Assembly (NCBI GenBank): GCA_964573725.1
Contig: CAZNLJ010000004.1
Span: 62,001-126,000 of the forward strand
Source of the DNA: UBA6168 sp964573725
Lineage (GTDB): Bacteria; Bacteroidota; Bacteroidia; Chitinophagales; Saprospiraceae
DNA: 64,000 nt
Direction: 5' to 3'
Part shown: positions 1 through 8,885 of the stretch, one piece after another
Layout of the letters: every line of letters starts with the position of its first letter
Numbering within the stretch: the stretch's first letter is position 1
Made by a program: the position numbers and the translations under genes
Notes under the pieces: model-generated
Databases searched by the model: none
What the model was told of the DNA's origin: nothing
Seen by the model: only the letters and a program-made list of their open reading frames with translations

Positions 1-1731
1 GACCAGGGCCCCCGCCAGCCCGATGCAAATCCGCGTCACCAGCTGGTCGACCAGCTCCGCCACCGGCGCTTCGGGGGTCTCCCGCACATTGCCGTACAAC
101 AATATCTCCACCAGGGTCGGCAATGCGTCCATCAGTTGGAACGTATCGCCCGCTACGGCCGCCATGGCCGCCAACCGCTCCAACAACATCGGATAAGCCG
201 CCGCCAGATCGGCCTTCAAGGCCTGGTCGAGCAGCCGGGACAAGGCTGGCAGCTGCCCTGCCTCCTCGCTGTCCTTTTGCAACTTGTAGACCGCCGCCTC
301 CTCCAGGGTATTTCCCCAGCCGCTCCTTTCGATCAGCCGGAAGGTGAAATCCGCCGACCATCGGAGCTTCCAGTACTCCCGGAAAGTCCCGGCCGTCGCG
401 TGCCGCTCCGGATCCATAGGCACTCCCCACGGGACCCCGATGACCGACAAGCGATGCAAGAGCCTGCTTTTCAGTTTTCCTGCCGGCTCGCGCAAATCTA
501 TCCCTCCCAATGGATTGGCCGCCGTGGCTCCCAGCCACTCCGAGGTGGTCCTTTCCCAATACGGCGTCAACCGGGCCGTCCGGACCTGCTGCAAGACATC
601 CTGCTGCAGCGGCACCGAGGGGATGTCGTCCGGCACGCTGCCCACCCGATGGCCTACCACCAGGTGTTCCGCTACCCTGGCCAACAACGCCGGATCGCCG
701 GCACACAATACCGCTACGGCCGCCTCCTGCAGTTCCTCCACCCCGGGCACCTGCAGTCCGCGCAAGGCGGCCAGGGTGTCGGCAAGCCGGACGGCCTCCG
801 TCACGCCCGCCGGGGATGACGCCAGGTCCTCCTCCCGAAGCTGCCGTGCCGCCCCCGCCATCCAATGGGCGGTGGCTCCCGCCCGATGGTCGAACAACAA
901 CTCGTACCAGGCCGGTGCGTGCACCCCGGACCGCAACCCGCTCCGAAAGGTCATCCGGTCGTAACTCCAGGGTATCCAGGTGGCGACGACCCGCGTCTTG
1001 CGCAGGCCCCGCAACAGGGCCTGGTCCTGGCCCGCCTTTACCGACCGGTGGTCGGCCAATGCCGGCAGGTGCCAGGCCCCGCACACCACCGCCATCCGAC
1101 GAAAACCTTCCTTGGCGGCCTTGCGCAGGACCTGCCGCATATGGGCTTCCCGCAACAGGGTCTCCGCGGATGCCTCCACTCCCTCCCGCAGGGCCGTCAT
1201 CATCTCCGCCACAATCGGAAAGACATCCCCGTCCGAATCGGCATGCTCGAAGGTCACCTCCCACCAACGCTCCGCATCGGTATAGCCCGCCAATGCCGCC
1301 ATGCGACCCAAGGGATCTTGCCGGAGCGCTTCCGATTCCACCGCCTCCGACCCCTCCGATGCGGCGAACAAGGAGGCCTCCCGGCGCGCCCGCTCCTGTG
1401 CCTGGACCGGAAAATACATACCCATGGGCAAGTCCATGCACCGGATGGGTATGTTCCGTGCCTGTGCCATCCGGATGGCGTTCCACTCCGGCGAAAACCG
1501 CGTGAAAGGCAGGAATACCGCCGTACCGGGGTTTTTCTCCTCATACAAAAGCATGGCCACCGGCGGATCCAGGGCCTTTTCTCCTTCCGGCCGGCCCAGA
1601 TACGGCAACAGGGGCGCCGCATCCGCCGGCAACTCTATCAACAGGCAATCCGGCGGATCCCTTTCCAGCGCCTTCCGCAATGCCCGGGCCGAGCCCGGAC
1701 CATGATGCCTGATTCCGTAGTATTGGTACAT
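1..1731 (-). CDS. DUF5682 family protein, C-terminus cut by window edge
   Basis: The reading frame stays open from an ATG at 1731 to the left edge, giving 577 visible residues; the C-terminus lies outside. The N-terminus reads MYQYYGIRHHGPGSARALRK, which I recognise as the DUF5682 signature. Two GxxH motifs (G6-H9 in GIRHH, G218-H221 in CGAWH) and a conserved Glu (E33 in LLIELPAD) match the fingerprint of the Tiki/TraB/EreA/ChaN superfamily, so a metal-dependent hydrolase-like fold is an inference. From memory, DUF5682 genes (E. coli YehM is a likely relative) sit beside MoxR AAA+ ATPase, VWA and SWIM zinc-finger genes; such partners would lie downstream, left of the window. No signal peptide or membrane segment is visible, so it is probably cytoplasmic. 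It is divergent from pnuC and appears to be first in its transcription unit. Molecular function is not established. Confidence 0.8.
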   Translation of the reverse strand, partial: MYQYYGIRHHGPGSARALRKALERDPPDCLLIELPADAAPLLPYLGRPEGEKALDPPVAMLLYEEKNPGTAVFLPFTRFSPEWNAIRMAQARNIPIRCMDLPMGMYFPVQAQERARREASLFAASEGSEAVESEALRQDPLGRMAALAGYTDAERWWEVTFEHADSDGDVFPIVAEMMTALREGVEASAETLLREAHMRQVLRKAAKEGFRRMAVVCGAWHLPALADHRSVKAGQDQALLRGLRKTRVVATWIPWSYDRMTFRSGLRSGVHAPAWYELLFDHRAGATAHWMAGAARQLREEDLASSPAGVTEAVRLADTLAALRGLQVPGVEELQEAAVAVLCAGDPALLARVAEHLVVGHRVGSVPDDIPSVPLQQDVLQQVRTARLTPYWERTTSEWLGATAANPLGGIDLREPAGKLKSRLLHRLSVIGVPWGVPMDPERHATAGTFREYWKLRWSADFTFRLIERSGWGNTLEEAAVYKLQKDSEEAGQLPALSRLLDQALKADLAAAYPMLLERLAAMAAVAGDTFQLMDALPTLVEILLYGNVRETPEAPVAELVDQLVTRICIGLAGALV

Positions 1732-1936
1732 AATCGCTTTTCCGGGCGACCGGCAACCCGTTTTCCTTCCGCTGACAAAGGGCGGGTTGCCCACGCGGTT
1801 GAATTCTGCGCCCCAGGTTCCGCCATTCCGACCGGAACCCGGCTATTTTTGCGGAAGCCGCCGCGGTAGGTCCCTCAAGGGCATCCTCCCGGAGGCCGGC
1901 GGTACCGAACCTGCGGGCGGCCCGCAACCACGACAA

Positions 1937-1944
1937 CAAAGATA
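1937..1944 (-). promoter_or_regulatory. possible -7 box for the DUF5682 gene
   Basis: The minus strand reads TATCTTTG, an exact match to the Bacteroidota -7 element TAnnTTTG, about 205 bases upstream of the DUF5682 start. No TTG or TTTG sits at the usual spacing, so this is weak. Confidence 0.3.
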
Positions 1945-1948
1945 ATCG

Positions 1949-2620
1949 ATGGAACCTTTTACCACCGCACCCGCTGCCTGGTCGGATACCTTCCTGGCCC
2001 AATGGCATGGCCAGACCATCCTGGATTGGTGCATCCTCCTTACCGCCATCGGATACATTTGGCTCGCCGCCCTCGGCAGCCGTTGGTGCTGGCCCTGGGG
2101 CATCGTCAGTTGCGGCACCTGGGCCTATGCCGATTTCTTCCGCTACCAGCTGTGGGCGGATGGCGTCCTCCAATTGTTCTACGTGGGAATGGGCGTTTGG
2201 GGATTCCTCGCGTGGAACCGTTCCGCCCCGTCCGCCGACCGGGAACGGACAGCGCCACAGCCCGACTCCCCCGTACAATCGTGGCATTGGCGGCGCCATG
2301 TCCCCATCCTGTTCGCAGGAGGTGTCCTCAGCTTGTTGCTGGGTTACCTGTTCGATACCCTGACACCCACCAGCCTGCCCTATCCCGATTCCTTCATTAC
2401 GGCCTTTTCCATACTCGCCACCTACCTGACCATCCGCCGGGTGCTGGAGAACTGGATCTATTGGATTGTACTGGATAGTGCAGCCGCCGTATTGTTCCTG
2501 TCCAGGGATGCGCTGCTCGCCGCTTTGGTCATGGTTGTCTATACCGTCATCAGTTTTGCCGGATACCGGAATTGGCGGCGGCAACGGGTGGCGGACCAGC
2601 CAGGTGGCTCAGTCCGGTGA
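1949..2620 (+). CDS. pnuC: PnuC-type nicotinamide riboside transporter
   Basis: This 223-residue integral membrane protein has the PnuC pattern: a first helix near residues 27-45, the conserved segment WPWGIVSCGTWAYADFFRY (48-66) followed by LWADGVLQLFYVGMGVWGF (68-86), and a late ExW motif (LENWIYWIVLD, 166-176). The family moves nicotinamide riboside across the inner membrane for NAD salvage; the riboside is trapped inside by phosphorylation. Length is normal for the family. The gene is divergent from the DUF5682 gene. Its last 71 bases overlap, tail to tail, the 3' end of the O-antigen ligase-like gene. nadB (de novo NAD synthesis) lies 52 kb away and is not linked. The exact substrate (riboside, or another vitamin such as thiamine) cannot be fixed from sequence. 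Confidence 0.88.
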   Translation: MEPFTTAPAAWSDTFLAQWHGQTILDWCILLTAIGYIWLAALGSRWCWPWGIVSCGTWAYADFFRYQLWADGVLQLFYVGMGVWGFLAWNRSAPSADRERTAPQPDSPVQSWHWRRHVPILFAGGVLSLLLGYLFDTLTPTSLPYPDSFITAFSILATYLTIRRVLENWIYWIVLDSAAAVLFLSRDALLAALVMVVYTVISFAGYRNWRRQRVADQPGGSVR

Positions 2621-3845
2621 GCAGGAAAAAAAGGTATAGGGATACCCCGAAGTTGTTCTCCAGGGTGTTCTCCACCAGGAAGGAGAGGAACAGGACGGCG
2701 TGAAAGGCCAGGAAGGCAGGTTGCCGGTAGTTGCCCCGATACAACAATGGGAAAAACCATCCGAAAAGGAAAAGCAACAGCCCGGGAATGCCGGTTCCCG
2801 CAAACAGGGTGACGAACTGGTTGTGCGGCATCCGGAAGGAATAACCCGCCCATTCGGCCGACGCATATTTTTCGCGGACCGCCCGACGCAGGTCGCCGGC
2901 GCCGACGCCGGTCCAGCAGTGCGCCCGCCCGATCTCGAGCCCCACCAATATGGAGGTCAACCGCTCGGCATCCGGATATCCGCCGCCGATTCCCTGCCGG
3001 AACTGGAGGTAATCCCAGTACGCGTAATCCACCTTCAGCCGGAAACTGGGTACGGTCCTGTATGCCAACACCGGCAGCCCGGCCAGGACAACCGCCAACG
3101 CCAATCCCGACAGGTATTTCCGACGGGCCAGCACCCGCGCAGCCACCAGGACCAGCGCGGCCGCATAAAACGAAAGCAGGCCGCTGCGTACCGACAACAG
3201 GTGCAGGAAAAGGAAAAGGTACACGGTCAAGCCGCCGACCAACCAACGTTCGCCCCGCCACCGGAACCGGTACGGCTCCGCCCACAGGAAAACACCCCCG
3301 AATATGGCCAGCACCACCATCAAACTGTACCGGATGTGGTTGGAGGGCGTCGGCAGGTGCCCGCCCCGGCCTATCTCCGCCATCACCTCCTCGTACCGGT
3401 CCGCAAACTCAAACAGCACATACAGGCTCGTGACACCCATCAGCACCAACAGGAAATACATGATCGTCAGCATCTCCCGCCGCTGTAGGACAGGCATCCC
3501 GGAAAATGCGAACGGCAACACCAGAAAGGGCAACTTGATCCGCAACCGCTCCAGCGTATACCCCAGGTCTTCCGACCAGGGCCAACTCAACAGCACCAAC
3601 AGGAAGGGAATACTGACCACCCACCAAACGGGATAGGCCCGGTACCGGGCGACGACCTCCCGCCAACCGGACCGGAACTGCAGCCGGACCGAAGGACCAT
3701 CGATCTTCAACTCCCACAACGACAACGACAACAACCCGATCATCGACAACGACAACACGAATTCCGCCGACAAGGCCATGCTCACCAACCAGATGAACAA
3801 CAGCGTCATGCGTTGCGCCCGATAGGATTGCAGCAAAATTTGCAT
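2550..3845 (-). CDS. O-antigen ligase/polymerase family membrane protein
   Basis: I place the start at the ATG at 3845 (MQILLQSYRAQRM, preceded by gggagaaact), giving 431 residues; the frame is open further upstream but that part has no membrane-protein character. About 10-12 hydrophobic segments are visible, with a larger polar stretch before the C-terminal third, as in the Wzy/WaaL (PF04932) fold. The motif MPHNQFVTLFAGTGIPGLLL near residue 340 is the family's conserved His-Asn region in the large periplasmic loop and the next helix. Such proteins polymerise or ligate polysaccharide units at the periplasmic face of the inner membrane. No glycan cluster surrounds it, so its polymer is unknown. 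Its 3' end overlaps the pnuC 3' end by 71 bases. Confidence 0.82.
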   Translation of the reverse strand: MQILLQSYRAQRMTLLFIWLVSMALSAEFVLSLSMIGLLSLSLWELKIDGPSVRLQFRSGWREVVARYRAYPVWWVVSIPFLLVLLSWPWSEDLGYTLERLRIKLPFLVLPFAFSGMPVLQRREMLTIMYFLLVLMGVTSLYVLFEFADRYEEVMAEIGRGGHLPTPSNHIRYSLMVVLAIFGGVFLWAEPYRFRWRGERWLVGGLTVYLFLFLHLLSVRSGLLSFYAAALVLVAARVLARRKYLSGLALAVVLAGLPVLAYRTVPSFRLKVDYAYWDYLQFRQGIGGGYPDAERLTSILVGLEIGRAHCWTGVGAGDLRRAVREKYASAEWAGYSFRMPHNQFVTLFAGTGIPGLLLFLFGWFFPLLYRGNYRQPAFLAFHAVLFLSFLVENTLENNFGVSLYLFFLLTGLSHLAGPPPVAAANSGIRQN

Positions 3846-4038
3846 AGTTTCTCCCGTTTCGTGACGGATCCGGCAATGCCCCCGCAACCGGATACGGCCC
3901 TTCCGGCCCGGTACCGGCTTCCATAGGCTAAGGTTATGCTTTTTTTCCAACCATGGAAATTTTACCGGCCGATTCCTGCGGGACCAGGCCGCCGGCACGC
4001 AAAGGCTCATGGCTCCTCCTCGAAATATCGGAATCCGG

Positions 4039-4072
4039 TTTGTCTCGATTTTGATAATTTTACGCATGTTTG
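4039..4072 (+). promoter_or_regulatory. candidate promoter for pheS
   Basis: TTTG at 4039-4042 is followed after 22 bases by CATGTTTG at 4065-4072, one mismatch from TAnnTTTG. This would give a 5' leader of about 75 bases before pheS. The gap 3846-4152 holds no gene; it becomes AT-richer towards this site. Confidence 0.42.
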
Positions 4073-4152
4073 CAGCGGTGGCAGGGCTACGGACCGCTCC
4101 TTTCGGGATATTATCCACCCCCTGTCCACCCCGTACCCGGAAAAAAACGTCC

Positions 4153-5175
4153 ATGTTCACGAACGTACAAGCCATCATCGAGGAAATTGCGGCCGCCCAA
4201 CCCGATTCGCCGGAGGCCCTGGAACAGTTCCGCATCCGATTCCTCGGGTCCCGCAACGTCATCAAGCCGTTGTTCGGGGAAATCCGCAACATTCCCGACG
4301 CGGACAAGAAGGAATACGGACGGCTCGTCAATGAGGCCAAAACCGCCGCCGAACAGAAATACGCGGCCCTGCAGGAAAAAATGAGCGGTGCCTCGCACGA
4401 CCAGCCCGCATCGGACCTGGACCTCAGCCGGCCCGGCGACCCCCTTCCCCTCGGAAGCCGGCACCCGATCGCCACGACCATGAGCCGCATCGTCGGCATC
4501 TTTGAACGCCTGGGATTCGTCGTGGCCGAAGGCCCCGATATCGAGGACGATTGGCACAATTTCACGGCCATGAACACCCCCGGGGATCATCCGGCCAGGG
4601 ATATGCAGGATACTTTCTATCTGCGGAACAGCACGGAAATGCTCCTGCGGACCCACACCTCGCCCGTCCAGGCACGGGTCATGACCTCCCGGAAGCCGCC
4701 CATCCGGATCATCGCTCCCGGCAGGGTCTACCGGAACGAGACCATCAGCGCCCGCTCCCATGCCCAGTTCCACCAGGTGGAAGGGCTCTATGTGGATGAA
4801 GGGGTCAGCTTCGCCGATATGAAACAGACCCTGATGCACTTCGCGCAGGAAATGTTCGGCACCCCCAAGATCAGGCTGCGTCCCAGCTATTTTCCCTTTA
4901 CCGAACCCAGTGCGGAAATGGACGTTTGGATCGGCATGGACAACGAAAAGAATCACCGCTTATCCAAGGGGACGGGTTGGCTGGAGATACTCGGTTGCGG
5001 CATGGTCGACCCGGCCGTCCTCCGCAACTGCGGCATCGATCCGGACCGGTATTCCGGCTTCGCCTTCGGCATGGGCATAGAACGGCAGGCCATGCGCCTG
5101 TATGACATCCATGACATCCGGCTGTTCTTCGAGAACGATGTCCGCTTCCTGCAGCAATTCCGGTCCGTCCTCTGA
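4153..5175 (+). CDS. pheS: phenylalanine--tRNA ligase alpha subunit
   Basis: From the ATG at 4153 (MFTNVQAIIEEI) the product is 340 residues, the usual length for PheS; an earlier in-frame ATG at 4009 would add 48 residues with no family match. Residues 1-90 form the expected N-terminal coiled coil. Class II motif 2 is seen as GRVYRNETISARSHAQFHQVEG (about 190-211), followed by the FPFTEPSAEMDV phenylalanine-pocket segment, and motif 3 as GFAFGMGIERQAMRLY (about 302-317). It charges tRNA-Phe together with PheT, which is not in the window. gatA follows after 54 bases, so the two translation genes probably share a transcript. Confidence 0.96.
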   Translation: MFTNVQAIIEEIAAAQPDSPEALEQFRIRFLGSRNVIKPLFGEIRNIPDADKKEYGRLVNEAKTAAEQKYAALQEKMSGASHDQPASDLDLSRPGDPLPLGSRHPIATTMSRIVGIFERLGFVVAEGPDIEDDWHNFTAMNTPGDHPARDMQDTFYLRNSTEMLLRTHTSPVQARVMTSRKPPIRIIAPGRVYRNETISARSHAQFHQVEGLYVDEGVSFADMKQTLMHFAQEMFGTPKIRLRPSYFPFTEPSAEMDVWIGMDNEKNHRLSKGTGWLEILGCGMVDPAVLRNCGIDPDRYSGFAFGMGIERQAMRLYDIHDIRLFFENDVRFLQQFRSVL

Positions 5176-5229
5176 TCCCGTCTCCCGACAGGAGGGTCCG
5201 GTCTCCGCTCCGTCCGAAAAATATTTTAC

Positions 5230-6684
5230 TTGTTGGACCAATCCGCTTCACATCCGCCGGTACCCGCCCGGCTCTCCGAAATCCGGGCAGCCCTCTCCGC
5301 GGGGCAAACCAGCTGTCGCCAACTGGCTGCGCACTATCTCGCGCGGATAGCCGCTACCCGTCACCTGCATATCTACGTGGAGGTCTTCGAGGAGGAAATC
5401 TTGGAACGGGCTGCGCAACTGGATGCCCGCTACCGGCAGGACCCCAACGCCATGGGGCCCTTGTTCGGGGCCGTCGTCTCCATCAAGGATGTCATCTGTT
5501 ACGAAGGCCACGGCGTCACGGCCGGCTCCAAAATCCTGGAGGGATTCCGGTCCGTCTTCTCCGCCACAGCCGTCCAACGGCTGCTCGACGCCGATGCCAT
5601 GATCATAGGCCGCGTGAATTGCGATGAGTTCGCCATGGGCAGTACGAACGAGACCTCCGTCTACGGCCCCACCCGCAACGCCGACGACCCTTCCAAGGTG
5701 CCCGGCGGCTCCTCCGGCGGCTCCGCTGTCGCCGTCCAGGCCGGCACTTGCCTGGTTTCCCTCGGCAGCGACACGGGCGGCTCGGTCCGGCAACCGGCCG
5801 CATTCTGCGGCATAGTCGGCTTCAAACCCACCTACGGCACCATCTCCCGGTACGGACTGCTGGCCTATGCCTCGAGTTTCGACCAAATCGGGATCCTCGC
5901 CCATCAGGTCGAAGATGTCGAAAAAGTCCTCCAGGTCGTGGCCGGCCCGGATGGCATGGATGCCACCGCCCTGCCTACCCCGTTCCACCCCGCCCCTTTC
6001 CCTCCGGATACCGGCCGGCCACTGAAAATCGCCTGCTTCGAAAAGGCCCTGCACCACCCCGGCATGGATGCCGAAATACATGCCCATACCATGCGGTATA
6101 TCGGACAATTGCAGGACAAAGGCCACGAGGTTAACTTTCTAGACTTCGAATTCCTCGATTATCTCATCCCCGCCTATTATGTCCTGACCACCGCCGAGGC
6201 CGCTTCCAACCTCAGCCGCTATGACGGTGTCCGCTTCGGGTATCGCAGCCCTCAGGCGAAAACCGTCCAGGAAGTCTTCCGCAAATCCCGCACGGAAGGG
6301 TTCGGCCCGGAAGTGAAACGACGTATCCTGCTCGGCACCTTCGTCCTCAGCAGCGGGTATTATGACGCTTACTTCACCAAGGCCCAACAAGTCCGCCGCC
6401 TGATCCGAGACGCCATCCGCGCCGTATTCCGGGAGCACGACCTGCTGCTGATGCCCGCCAGCCCCGTCAAGGCCTGGGGTATCGGTGAGGTCGCGGATGA
6501 TCCGGTTTCCATGTATCTGGCCGACATCTATACCGTCCAGGCCAATATGGCCGGTATCCCCGCCATCGCCGTACCCATCGGACGCGATGCCGCCGGCATG
6601 TCCGTCGGCATCCAATTCATGGCGGACCTGCAACAGGACGCCCGACTCCTCTCCTGGGTGCGCAGCCTCTCCGAACTGCCTTGA
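5230..6684 (+). CDS. gatA: Asp/Glu-tRNA amidotransferase subunit A (amidase signature enzyme)
   Basis: This 484-residue amidase carries the full Ser-cisSer-Lys triad: K86 (VVSIKD), S162 (PGGSSGGSA) and S185 (SDTGGSVRQPA), with the GatA-like context VPGGSSGGSAVAVQAG and GFKPTYGTISRYGLLAYASS. GatA releases ammonia from glutamine for conversion of misacylated Glu-tRNA-Gln or Asp-tRNA-Asn by GatB/GatC. No ATG lies between the pheS stop codon (5173-5175, same frame) and the conserved region, so translation must start at a non-ATG codon; TTG at 5230 or 5233 fits the family length. GatB and GatC are not in the window. A non-GatA amidase is possible but the sequence around the triad favours GatA. Confidence 0.88.
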   Translation: MLDQSASHPPVPARLSEIRAALSAGQTSCRQLAAHYLARIAATRHLHIYVEVFEEEILERAAQLDARYRQDPNAMGPLFGAVVSIKDVICYEGHGVTAGSKILEGFRSVFSATAVQRLLDADAMIIGRVNCDEFAMGSTNETSVYGPTRNADDPSKVPGGSSGGSAVAVQAGTCLVSLGSDTGGSVRQPAAFCGIVGFKPTYGTISRYGLLAYASSFDQIGILAHQVEDVEKVLQVVAGPDGMDATALPTPFHPAPFPPDTGRPLKIACFEKALHHPGMDAEIHAHTMRYIGQLQDKGHEVNFLDFEFLDYLIPAYYVLTTAEAASNLSRYDGVRFGYRSPQAKTVQEVFRKSRTEGFGPEVKRRILLGTFVLSSGYYDAYFTKAQQVRRLIRDAIRAVFREHDLLLMPASPVKAWGIGEVADDPVSMYLADIYTVQANMAGIPAIAVPIGRDAAGMSVGIQFMADLQQDARLLSWVRSLSELP

Positions 6685-6874
6685 CCCCCCGCCCCAAATT
6701 CCGGCACTTTATTTGAACAGAGGGTTCTTCCCATAGGGCCATGCTTCCGGTCCCGCCCTCAAACACTTGCCATTCGACAGACACAGCGCCGCCGAAGCGC
6801 TTCTCCTACAATTACTTAACAACACCCACCGCTATTCCGGCCCCTGGCCGACCCCGTCATATGAATGAAAAACA

Positions 6875-6904
6875 TTGCGGGACTGAATGTATTTCATATC
6901 TTTG
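6875..6904 (+). promoter_or_regulatory. strong Bacteroidota-type promoter for the lytic transglycosylase
   Basis: TTG at 6875-6877, exactly 19 bases, then TATCTTTG at 6897-6904: a perfect match to TTG-N19-TAnnTTTG. It lies in an AT-rich part of the 363-base gap 6685-7047 and would give a 5' leader of about 135 bases. The rest of that gap holds no gene I can support. Confidence 0.75.
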
Positions 6905-7047
6905 CTTTTTTGCTAATCTTTCGTACTGATACTTGAAAAATAGACATTTAGACATTTAACGTGCGCATCATTACGTCGGAATGATCACAAGTATCATTGT
7001 TATGGGTCCTTTCCCGCTGACGTCGGTTGTCCGCTAACTAAAAAATT

Positions 7048-8670
7048 ATGGAACTCCCCACGCTGCGCGGGACACTCGCATCGCTGTTCCTGCTCCTGTT
7101 CATCCTGTCGACCGCTGTCGCCTCCGATGTCCATTACGACCGGGACGAAGTGGAACAACGGATATCCGGCATGAACCTCATCGTCGATGCCCGGTACAAC
7201 AAGGCGGTGGAACTCCACATCAAGAAATATCTCTCCAAGGAAGCCAGTCTCACCAGAAACGTACTGTACCGGTCGGCCATCTATTTCCCGATCTTCGAAC
7301 GCTACCTCAAGGAACACGGTCTCCCGGCCGACCTGAAATACCTGGCCATCGTCGAATCCGCCCTCAACCCCAAGGCCCTCTCCCCGGTCGGGGCGGGCGG
7401 CCTGTGGCAATTCATGTCCGGTACCGGCCGTAATTACGGACTGACCATCAACCGGGAAGTGGACGAACGCGCCTGCCCGCACAAGTCCACCCTGGCCGCC
7501 ATGCAGTACCTCGAGCGACAATTCGAACGGTACGGAAGCTGGGAAATGGCGCTCGCCGCCTACAATTGCGGTGCCGGAAACCTCAACAAGGCCATCCGCA
7601 GGGCCCGGACGAACGACTATTGGGAGCTGTCCAAACACCTCCCCAAGGAAACCAACAACTTCGTGCCCGCTTTCATCGGGGTGGCTTATATCGCCACCCA
7701 CTTCCATCTCCATGACATCGTGCCCGATTTCCCGGGTATCGACCTGCAACTCACCGAATCCGTGTTGGTCCACCAACAAATCGATTTCGAGACCATCGCC
7801 GCCGTCACCGGCCTGCCCTTGCAGGTCGTGGCCATCCTGAACCAAGCCTTCAAGAAGAACTATGTCCCCGCCAGCACGACCGGCCACCTCGTCCTGCTGC
7901 CCCGCCGCGTCGCGACGGCCCTGCGGGAATACCTGGAGTTCCATCGCCCCGATTCCGACAGCCCGGACAATCCGGCTCCCGCGGTACTCCTGCCGCCCAT
8001 GGTCGATTCGATGACCTATGCCCAGCAGGAACATTATATCCGGACCTCCTATGTGGTCCGGGAAGGGGATAACCTGGCCTCCCTGGCCAATATGTTCTCC
8101 TGCGCGATGTACAACCTCCGCGTATGGAACGACCTGACGGAAGGGGACCTGCGCACCGGCCAGGAACTCACCATCTGGTTCCCGGCCGAAACCCAGCACT
8201 TCCTTCCGCAATATGACCCGATCGAGGTGCTCCCCGAGGAAACACCGACTGTCTCAGCGGATTTCTCCATTCCCGTCCGGCGGGTGATGGCCGTCCCGCC
8301 CCCGCTGGCGCTGCTGGCCACCACCCCCCTGTCCAGCCCCTTCCATCGGCCGGAACCCATCCTTCGCAATGCGCTCACCAAACGACAACGGGCCGGTTTG
8401 TTCATCGGGTTCGAAGCATTCTCCGCCACCTACTCGGTCGAAGAACTGGCGACGAAGTTCCAGGGCATGACCATTTCCGACCTCTATAAATGGAACGGAT
8501 TGGCGCGCAGCTCCATGACCGTTCATGCCGGCAACCAGCCCTTTTCCAGGAAATGGCCTGCCTCCACCTTTTCCGCCGACCATTACCTGGATTCCTTGCT
8601 GGAATGGGACGGCCGCTCCCGCCTCGCCAAACCCGGGGAACAGGTCCGGGTGTTCCGGCGGAAGATCTGA
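7048..8670 (+). CDS. MltD-like membrane-bound lytic transglycosylase with LysM
   Basis: This is a 540-residue exported protein. A signal peptide covers about residues 1-26 (LASLFLLLFILSTAVAS). The SLT/MltD catalytic domain follows: catalytic Glu104 in IVESALNPKALSPVGAGGLWQFM, then AAYNCGAGN at 170-178. After a spacer comes one clear LysM (about 335-381, YVVREGDNLASLANMF) and a degenerate second LysM-like unit near 460-500 that lacks the GD motif. The enzyme cleaves the MurNAc-GlcNAc bond of peptidoglycan with 1,6-anhydro product formation, in the periplasm; LysM anchors it to glycan. It is monocistronic with its own strong promoter at 6875-6904. No lipobox is visible, unlike E. coli MltD. Confidence 0.9.
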   Translation: MELPTLRGTLASLFLLLFILSTAVASDVHYDRDEVEQRISGMNLIVDARYNKAVELHIKKYLSKEASLTRNVLYRSAIYFPIFERYLKEHGLPADLKYLAIVESALNPKALSPVGAGGLWQFMSGTGRNYGLTINREVDERACPHKSTLAAMQYLERQFERYGSWEMALAAYNCGAGNLNKAIRRARTNDYWELSKHLPKETNNFVPAFIGVAYIATHFHLHDIVPDFPGIDLQLTESVLVHQQIDFETIAAVTGLPLQVVAILNQAFKKNYVPASTTGHLVLLPRRVATALREYLEFHRPDSDSPDNPAPAVLLPPMVDSMTYAQQEHYIRTSYVVREGDNLASLANMFSCAMYNLRVWNDLTEGDLRTGQELTIWFPAETQHFLPQYDPIEVLPEETPTVSADFSIPVRRVMAVPPPLALLATTPLSSPFHRPEPILRNALTKRQRAGLFIGFEAFSATYSVEELATKFQGMTISDLYKWNGLARSSMTVHAGNQPFSRKWPASTFSADHYLDSLLEWDGRSRLAKPGEQVRVFRRKI

Positions 8671-8885
8671 ACCCGACCGGCCTGTGCCGCGTTGTCGATT
8701 TCACCCGGCCGGATACCGACAGGAACTGCCGAAATCCTCAGCTGCCAACCCCGGCATCTTTAGGAGACGCTCCCGCGTTCACAACACCGGTTGACCACCG
8801 GTCTCCGTGGCCCTTCCCCCCGGCTCTGCCTTCCCGGGAATTCCTGCCATTCGCCTGATCCGTACCCCCACAACTTATCTCCCGC

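Noticed and set aside
4108..4120. A TTATCCAC-like DnaA-box match upstream of pheS
   Set aside because: A single imperfect box with no cluster and no dnaA/dnaN nearby does not suggest an origin.
2550..4577. A longer start for the O-antigen ligase-like protein at 4577
   Set aside because: The extra 240 residues are antisense to pheS and lack membrane-protein character; the ATG at 3845 begins directly with the first helix.
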